Shown here: one piece after another, positions 57,690 to 64,000 of the stretch
Numbering within the stretch: position 1 is the first letter of the stretch
Layout: each line of letters opens with the position of its first letter
NCBI RefSeq assembly: GCF_000143415.4
Contig: NW_003314317.1
Location: forward strand, 1,061,183 to 1,125,182
Origin: Selaginella moellendorffii
Lineage: Eukaryota > Streptophyta > Lycopodiopsida > Selaginellales > Selaginellaceae
Direction of reading: 5' to 3'
DNA length: 64,000 nucleotides
Translations under genes and position numbers: made by a program
The notes under the pieces: generated by a model
Told to the model about the DNA's origin: nothing
Databases searched by the model: none
The model's input: only the letters and a program-made list of their open reading frames with translations

Positions 57690-59025
57690 TTTATGGCAAT
57701 ATAAGGCCACACGCCATTCAAAGAATAATGCTAGTCGAGCATTTTTTGGTGCATTTTTGGGTTCAAAATTGCATGAGCCCACACGCTATAAAGTTTACCT
57801 GTACCAAAAATAGAAACAGCTTTATTTACTTGGGAATTTAAGTGGTTGAGGCATTTTTAAACTTACAAACACATGCCCTACTTACATTCCTTTAGTTGCT
57901 TAAAATTCAAAAATATTATAAACCTTTTTTTTTGCATTTTCAATGTTTTCAATTATGGTTTTTGATTTTCGCAGGACCAGCCTAGTAATCTATTTGCATC
58001 CCGTCATGTTTATAGCTAGCTTTCGTTTGTCCCCTTCGCTAGCCTGAGATACATCTACTCGGCATCTGCCTCTTACAGCATTTGCCCAGAGAGGGCATCT
58101 TTCTTCACGCAGCATTTGCCACATGTTTAGGGTTTAGGGTTTAGGGTTTAGCAATTCAGTAGCTTGATAAACATGCAAATACAAAACTTGATGCAAAATC
58201 CTTTGATATGTCATAATGCCCCTAGGACCATAAACACATTTCAATAGAGAGGGTCCTTTCATTTCATAACTCCTTACGTAGATCTTAGTGAAACCAGAGT
58301 TAGTGAAGTTAGTTTCTTGTGATCCCACATCTGATTGTGATGTCCCTTTGCAGTGTCGATGGAAAGGTCAATGCACACCAAACTGTAAAATCTTGGAGCA
58401 AAATAACGGTCAGATCTATGGCAAATGCCCCTGAAACATTGTAAGGCTCGTGTGATCTCATGTGGTGTCCGATCGAGATGCTTCTTTGCAGGGTCATCAA
58501 GAAAGACATTGTATACCATTCTGTAAAATCTAGTTGCGATCTAACGGTTGGATCTCCAGAAAACTCAAAAAAATCTCACACGTGTCAGAATATCCTAGGA
58601 ATATACTCCTATGTGACCCTGAAAATGGCATGTGGCCCCACGCCATTCAAGAGATAACGCCAGATGACGCCGAGAATTTTTTGGTGCATTTTTTGGGTTC
58701 AAAATTGCATGAGCCCACACGCTATAAAGTTTATCTTTGCCAAATAGAGAAAAGTTTATCTGTGTCATGTGAGGTAGTTACAGTCCTTTGTGCTCGGCAT
58801 CTGCCTCTTGCAGCATTTGTACTGAAAGGGAATTTTTCTCCATTCAGCATTTGGCCCTGAAAATGGCATGCGCCCACACGCCATTCAAGGAATAACGCTA
58901 CAGGATGCCTGGATTTTTGGGTTTAAAATGTTTAGGGTTTTTTGGGTTTTTTCAAAATATTTTGGGTCCAACGTTTTTTGGGTTTCTTTGGTTCAAAATT
59001 GCATGAGCCCACACGCTATAATATT
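57690..59025. repeat. three copies of a 100-160 bp compound repeat
   Basis: Copies start at about 57693, 58624 and 58862. Each consists of a palindrome ending GCCATTCAA, a spacer with ATTTTTTGGTGCA or its T/G-rich equivalent, then TTCAAAATTGCATGAGCCCACACGC in two overlapping pieces. Flanking words (CTCGGCATCTGCCTCTT at about 58057 and 58794) are also duplicated. A further imperfect repeat of about 130 bp lies at 58330-58560 (TGTAAAATCT and AACGGT words). Confidence 0.7.
58125..58151 (+). repeat. interstitial telomere-type repeat
   Basis: Nearly four uninterrupted units of TTTAGGG, the usual plant telomere repeat, lie inside the transposon-like segment. The flanks are not subtelomeric in character. 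Confidence 0.9.
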
Positions 59026-59300
59026 GATTTGAGAGAAAAATAGAAACAGATAGAATTTCTTTATTTAGCTGAACATCTGGCATTTTTGGAAATACAAGAT
59101 GCTTTGGAATATCCAATCATGCATGGTATAAATATAGCGAGGGTATTAAATGATATCCCAATCATGATCTTTCTTTTGGATTTTGCATGCATGTAGTCCG
59201 AGGAATGATGACGTTGCGGATTTCTTTTGGATTTTGCGTGCTTGCATGCGCGCGGCAATCCAGAAATTAATGGTGGCGCCCAAGTCCGAGGAATGATGAC

Positions 59301-62300
59301 GTGGCGGGATTACCAACCGTTGTGACATTTTGCGCGTGTGAGGTTAGGTTTTGCATTTTGCTTCGTACTCGCGCTCGCACACTCGCGCTCGCGCTTGCAT
59401 CGCGCTCCCACTCGCGATCACGTTCACATTCGCGCTCATCTACCTTCTCTACAGGTTTCTCGTGTGCATCGGTGTCCACTCGCGCTTGCATCACACTCGC
59501 GCTCGCATCGCGCTCATGTGCATCGGCGTCCACTTCAAGACACACCCAGTTTGTAACTTTGCCGCCAACTCCGCCGCCCACTCCGCCACCCACACGCAGC
59601 CCACTTGGCGTCCTGGGAGATTTCAGTGCCACTCTCCAACTGTTAAGTGGCAGAGTAGCCTTGCTGCTACGATCCGCTGCACACACAGTGCACATTCGCC
59701 AGCGAGTCTGGCCTCGATTGTCACGCCTCCATTCGGCTTCAAATGGTAAGTCTTTTAGGCCAAGTAGAAAATGGCATGAGGCCACATGTCATTCAGTAGC
59801 AACATTGGCATGCACCGATTGGGCTCTCGAGTGCAGTCCGGTTACAGATGGTGTGTAGCCTCACACCATCTTAGGATGCAGCCTCAAAACATCTGATGCA
59901 GTGGTGAATGGCGTGTGGCCTCACGTTATTTCCAGCTGCTAGCTTTTCATCTGTCAGCTCTAATTGTTGTGCATTTCTGAACAGGCGAGGAATTGCGTTC
60001 TTCTTCCAGCCACTGTCAATGTGGATGCAGAGAAGGGGGAGGAGCTCACCAGTTGGACTTTTGGGATGGAAGGCGAGGATCTGAGGCTGTACAACACAGA
60101 TGGTGGGAGAAAAGAATGCATGGGGATCCTCATCCAAGTGACAGACACTCCATGCAGTTCCATGCAAGAATATGGACTGGCACTTGTGGTAGAGACAGCG
60201 TCCGCCTTCAAGATCCACCTTGCACATCCTAGCGGCTTCCTGGAGGGGGGTAGCGGCTATGAGGAATTCCTAGAGGGAACTAGGGAGAGGTTGTCCAGGA
60301 GGCCCACAATTTCAAAGACGCTGCGGGTCTATGAAGATCACATGGAATCCACAGACCTCACCTACGGCGATGTTCAAAAACTATATTCCAACATTGAGCC
60401 GTTGAGAGTGCCTCCAGTTCGCGAAGCGAAGGGGAAGGGGGTCGATCTGGAAACTACCCCGAAGCAGAAAAGGGTGGTCAAGCTCAAGCCGACGTCCGAC
60501 TCTCTTGCTCCAAAAAAGAAGCTACTCGGTGATGCCATTGCCTCGGGTTCGAACACTACACCCACCAAAAAGAAGAGCCGCAAAGAGCAGAAAGAGCAAG
60601 AAGAGGCAGCAAAAATCGTCGCAGATAATAGTACTTGTTATTATTTCAACAAAGTATATACAATCGACGTGAGCCGTATCGACATCCAAAGCAAATACAA
60701 CCACAAGCTAGTATCTGATGAGTGGGTGGAGAAACTGAAGCAGAAGATGCTGGCAAGTCCAGTAACACCCGATATCACAGACGTGATCCCCTACTACCGA
60801 ACAATGAAGGGCGAGACGAGGTTTCCAGACTTGATCAATAGGAAGGTGTTGGACGATCAGAACATCCGGTTCTATGCCGTCTCCGGGCAGCATTCTAGCT
60901 TGGTGATGCAAGAAATAGTTGTGGATATTATGGTGGGCGAGGAGGTGAAGAAAGTCTTCAAGACAAGAGTTGTCCGCCTGATAAAAGGCAACTCGCCCCT
61001 CCGATCTATCATATCCATCTCCCACGCGCAGAATGTCAAGCAAGAAACGTGCTACAAATCGGGTCTGCACGAGACATTGGCACGAACACGGAAGCTCTGG
61101 GTTCAACTGAAGAAGCCACAAAAACCAGGACAAGGACGTGCACTAGCAACTAGCGCCTGGCAGGTAAGCCTCGTTGCATGTGGCATAGCATGTGGCCTCA
61201 CGCCATTTCCATTGCAGGAATTCTCGAGTCTTCTCTCGAAAACACTGGGGGTCAATGATACACTCAGCATCCATAACATTCTACTCGCGACAAAAGTTGT
61301 TTTTGACAAATGGGTAGATGTGCTGAGGAGGTACCATGACGGGGAGTTGCTAAACTCAATGGGTGTGGAGGACGGCCGGAAGCCCAATGATTTGAAGCTC
61401 AACGCCTTGCGTTTCTCGCGGTCTCTAGACGACGACGACCTTCTGACAGTGGCTAATGCTCTTCTACGTGGTGAGGTAGTCTTCAACAAGACCAAAATGA
61501 CTCCCGGCCATATTGTGACATACGAGGACTTGTGCACGACTCTGAGAGCTCGTGCGCTATTGAAGGATTGGATCTTCGAGCAAATGGCCGTGGAGAGGGT
61601 GAGCATCGACACCACGCAAGAGATGATGGAAGAGCTGGAGTTGTCAAATGAAGACATCGACGACTACGTGAAGGGGGCCCCCAAGTTCATCGATCTGCTG
61701 CGGGATGCCACGAAAAGTAAAGCTGAGAAGTTGGATCAGTATCCAAATTTCATTAAGAGGGATGTCGACCGCCGGCTTCAGAAACAGCTCAACCCCGCAA
61801 CAGAGGCCTATCGAGAACCTTACCGGGTATACGTGAATTCGGATGAGGATCAAAGGTGGAGGAGCATCGTTTCCCGCAGAGATGAGCAGGTCAAGAACAT
61901 CTTTTGTGTGATGGACTTCACAAACGAGGAGATCACTCATGCAGACGAAGTCAGCTCCATCATTGACTTAATGGTGGGACTTGCGGAGGTGGAATCTTCA
62001 GTCCACTATATGATCTACGACTCCGAATCCTATCACAAGTTCTGGAAGGCTTTGAACGAGGTGAAGGCTCGGTTGAAAGGCAAGGAGATGCAGGAGATCC
62101 ATGGGATAATGGCTAAGAAGAAGATACCGACGAATGTCCGCATCTTCACACTCGCCCTTGTTATTGGTCCTGCAGCAGAGTGGGACTGGAGTGACTTCCC
62201 AGCTTCGTTTGATAAGGCCGATCGAATTGATCTGAGGGAGGTCAATTTACCCGTGCCTGAGGAATTGAAGACGGCTATGGAGCTTTCGAATCCAGAGAAA

Positions 62301-64000
62301 GCTCCAGGTGCAGCATGGGAAATGCTCAGCTGGGTCTTCAACGCAATAGCACCTGCTTCCGACTCCAAGGGCAAATGCGTTGTCGAGTACAACTGCGGCG
62401 GACTATTCTTTCGAGCCGCACTACTCAAGGGTGTCCCGTGTGTTGCGGTGACAAACTCCATTGAAGAGGTGACTTCAATGAAGCATATAATTACAGTTGC
62501 CAAAGAAAAACAGTATCTTCTCTGCGAACCTGGTGAGTACGCACTTTAAGTTTAAATGTTATCTCACAAGCTCCGTATGCAGGAGCGTGGCCACCCCCAG
62601 ATGCTGAAACGGCGTTAACAGCTACTGTTGGGCCGAGCTCACAACCTGCACAAGGTAAGGTCACGTGAGGCCTCACGCCATTTTGATTATCGATCGTTGT
62701 GAATATTCAGACATGAGGACTGAAAAGCGCACTGGTGGCGCGTCGAAGAAGGACAAACAGACAAGCAATAGGAAAAAAGGAGGTACAAATTATATTTGCA
62801 ATGGCGTGTGGTCTCATGCCATTCCTTGCAGGAGACACTTCTTCAAAGGCAAAACAGGCAAGCACCAGCCAAGCTCAAACTGACAGTGGTCATAAAAAGT
62901 GAAAGCACGTTGGACAGTCGTTGGGATCAGAGGCGTTTGATTCGAAAAGGAAGAAGGGCAACGAAAAGATGATAAGTAATGCCTCGCGGTCACCACCTCC
63001 TGACTCAGATTCCTATGGCGGACTCCCCTTCCCCAATCTCAATGGAGAGGTACAATGGAAGAGGGATGTTTTTCAAGTCAGGGCCACATTTTTCTCATCT
63101 CGTCGTCTTCGAAGGGTGCAAGAACGTGCAGAAACCATGTTAAGACAGTCGGGTGAGGATACGGTCCTAGGTCACGCACTAAAATAGGCTATGGATGTCT
63201 TGTATTTTGAGATGGAGACTCGGCCAGATGATTTTCCCAAGATGGTCCTGGAAGAACAAGCCATCCAGCCTGAGCAGCCTATGGAAGAAATGCAGGAGGG
63301 GGATGAGGAGCCAGAGAAAGATAATGAGCAAGAAGAGCAGAAGGACAAAGAGGAGGACAAAGAAGAGGAGGACGAAGAAGAGGAGGACGAAGAGGACTTG
63401 GATGGTCCTCACAATGGTGACGATCACAATAACGATGACGACGATAATGACGACGATGGCCAGCCTGAGGTGGCCAAAGAGCAGCGGAGGAAGGTCATAC
63501 AAGACAAACCATCAGGTAAATAATAGTACATCCATTCCTAACCTTTTACCATTTCTAACATTGTCCATGTAGGTCGCAAAGCAAATGGTAAGTAGAGATT
63601 ATTCAGTTGAATTAAGATACAAACTCTAGCCTTTAGTGTCGAGGAAGGATAGTGCCAAGCAAGGGTCGAAACGTATGTCCAATCCTTCAGAATCAGCAGT
63701 GCGCCCAAGTGATATCGGTCCTAGTTCCTCAATAGCAGTTGATGGTAAATACAGTATAGTCGATTCAATGTGCTAATGAGTTTGTTTTTAGTAGCCAGTA
63801 GGGAGGATACCATCTCAATCGAAGGGAGATATTTGGACATGCATATGGATCCGCCAGTGGACTCTACTTGCCTGCAAGAGTCATCAGAGCTGGTGGAGGC
63901 TACTATCCATATCAACGCCAAGCAAGCTGACCACACTCCACTTGATGCTGCCCATACCACTGAGTCAATCTTGTCCACGTATCCAACTGACGGTGACCAG
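59301..64000 (+). CDS. ParB-like nuclear protein, multi-exon, runs off the window
   Basis: Exons that join in frame are 59301(?)-59745, 59837-59850 (14 nt), 59985-61163, 61218-62532, 62583-62654, 62711-62782 and 62832 onward. Exons beyond about 62880 are not resolved, but an acidic block (63191-63523, Glu/Asp runs) and further short exons follow. The main exon encodes a basic linker (PTKKKSRKEQKEQ), then VYTIDVSRIDIQSKYN, SDEWVEKLKQKML and FYAVSGQHSSLVMQE. That resembles the ParB/Srx N-terminal pattern (VxGQHR), on which I base the name. Later parts include SSIIDLMVGLAEVESSVHYM and VEYNCGGLFFRAALLKGVP. The first exon is Ser/Arg-rich from a short repeat and may not be translated; a Met codon before ARNCVLLPATVN is the next possible start. 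It is divergent to the transposase-like gene, and its introns carry palindromes. Confidence 0.5.
59769..59793. repeat. palindrome in intron A of the ParB-like gene
   Basis: Lies inside the 91-nt intron 59746-59836 (GTAAGT to GTGCAG). It reads AATGGCATGAGG, then CCACATGTCATT. Confidence 0.75.
59846..59871. repeat. palindrome overlapping a 5' splice site
   Basis: The arms AGATGGTGTG and CACACCATCT pair perfectly. The inferred exon ends at 59850 inside the left arm, so the donor GTGTGT is part of the hairpin. Confidence 0.65.
61185..61207. repeat. palindrome filling a 54-nt intron
   Basis: The intron 61164-61217 (GTAAGC to TTGCAG) consists mainly of this palindrome. It is a multiple of three without stops, so its retention would add 18 residues. 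Confidence 0.7.
62661..62684. repeat. palindrome in the 56-nt intron 62655-62710
   Basis: CGTGAGGCCTCACG is a perfect 14-bp palindrome seven bases after the donor, continuing CCATTTT. Confidence 0.75.
62800..62823. repeat. palindrome in the 49-nt intron 62783-62831
   Basis: AATGGCGTGTGG then TCTCATGCCATT makes up half of the intron and ends eight bases before the acceptor. Confidence 0.75.

Larger units (their letters stand above)
52686..62823. repeat. dispersed 24-bp palindrome family (more than 20 copies)
   Basis: The consensus is AATGGCATGTGG followed by its exact reverse complement. Copies lie at about 52686, 52773, 53184, 53373, 53533, 53678, 55021, 55079, 56913, 56982, 57080, 57693, 58624, 58862, 59769, 59846, 59906, 61185, 62661 and 62800. 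A shorter variant (TTGCATGAGCCCACACGC) lies at about 57769, 58706 and 59000. Changes are often compensated or lie in the centre (AGGCCT, TGGCCA, GGGCCC). Arms vary between AUGGCAUG and AUGGCGUG, which keep pairing through G-U. I saw no such cluster before 52142. Copies lie both between genes and inside introns. Confidence 0.85.

Noticed and set aside
58125-58151. Chromosome end
   Set aside because: Only about four units, with coding DNA on both sides.
52686-62823. CRISPR array or bacterial REP elements
   Set aside because: Spacing is irregular, copies lie in spliced introns, and the surrounding genes are eukaryotic.
63280-63480. Acidic GAGGA/GACGA-rich stretch as a non-coding microsatellite
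   Set aside because: It is open in frame, preceded by an acceptor and followed by a donor, so I kept it as a likely exon of the ParB-like gene.

Overview
This window looks like nuclear DNA of a land plant, most likely a lycophyte of the Selaginella type (an inference). The support is very short introns (about 50-90 nt), intron-bearing tRNA-Tyr genes, TTTAGGG telomere-type repeats, and plant-specific genes: an MscS-like channel, an ABCB transporter, a UFO-type F-box protein, a CYP85-clan P450, a plastid homoserine kinase and PPR relics.

Layout. 1-7.8 kb: a PPR relic, three tandem copies of a small acidic gene (EDGLQCN repeats), and a tandem duplication (unit 1 1220-3917, unit 2 3918-7117) whose right end lies inside the homoserine kinase gene, so a 3' fragment of that kinase precedes the intact gene. 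7.8-12.8 kb: an LTO1/Yae1-type gene 49 bp upstream of the kinase, 2 kb of AT-rich DNA, and a three-exon MscS-like channel. 13.4-16.3 kb: a P450 relic, an intact eight-exon P450 and a scrap of a dienelactone hydrolase (DLH) gene. 17.3-26.3 kb: a decayed Ty3/gypsy element, then a copia element with LTRs, primer-binding site (PBS), polypurine tract (PPT) and a flanking repeat. 28-31.6 kb: an unrecognised multi-exon gene, a P450 first-exon scrap and an intact seven-exon DLH. The P450-DLH pair was therefore duplicated and each copy lost the opposite partner. 31.9-37.3 kb: tRNA-Tyr genes on both flanks, a tRNA-Lys, a small plant gene and an intronless UFO-like F-box gene. 38.5-42.9 kb: an eleven-exon ABCB transporter. 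43-52.1 kb: transposon scraps and a non-coding LTR element of the LARD type, whose right LTR is cut off at 52141.

52.1-64 kb is the most unusual part. A long minus-strand gene for a DDE-like, DUF7869-type protein (about 1,018 codons, one in-frame TGA) and a plus-strand, many-exon gene for a nuclear ParB-like protein (running off the window) are divergently arranged. The segment is peppered with more than 20 copies of a 24-bp near-perfect palindrome (AATGGCATGTGG plus its reverse complement). I saw no comparable cluster elsewhere in the window. Several copies lie inside 49-134 nt introns of the plus-strand gene, and one overlaps a 5' splice site. I read this as a large, apparently undescribed DNA-transposon-like element whose dispersed palindromes are associated with introns (introner-like). 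That reading is inference; the palindromes, open frames and splice sites are visible.

All coordinates of spliced genes come from reading splice sites and checking the frame by hand; no alignment or database search was run.
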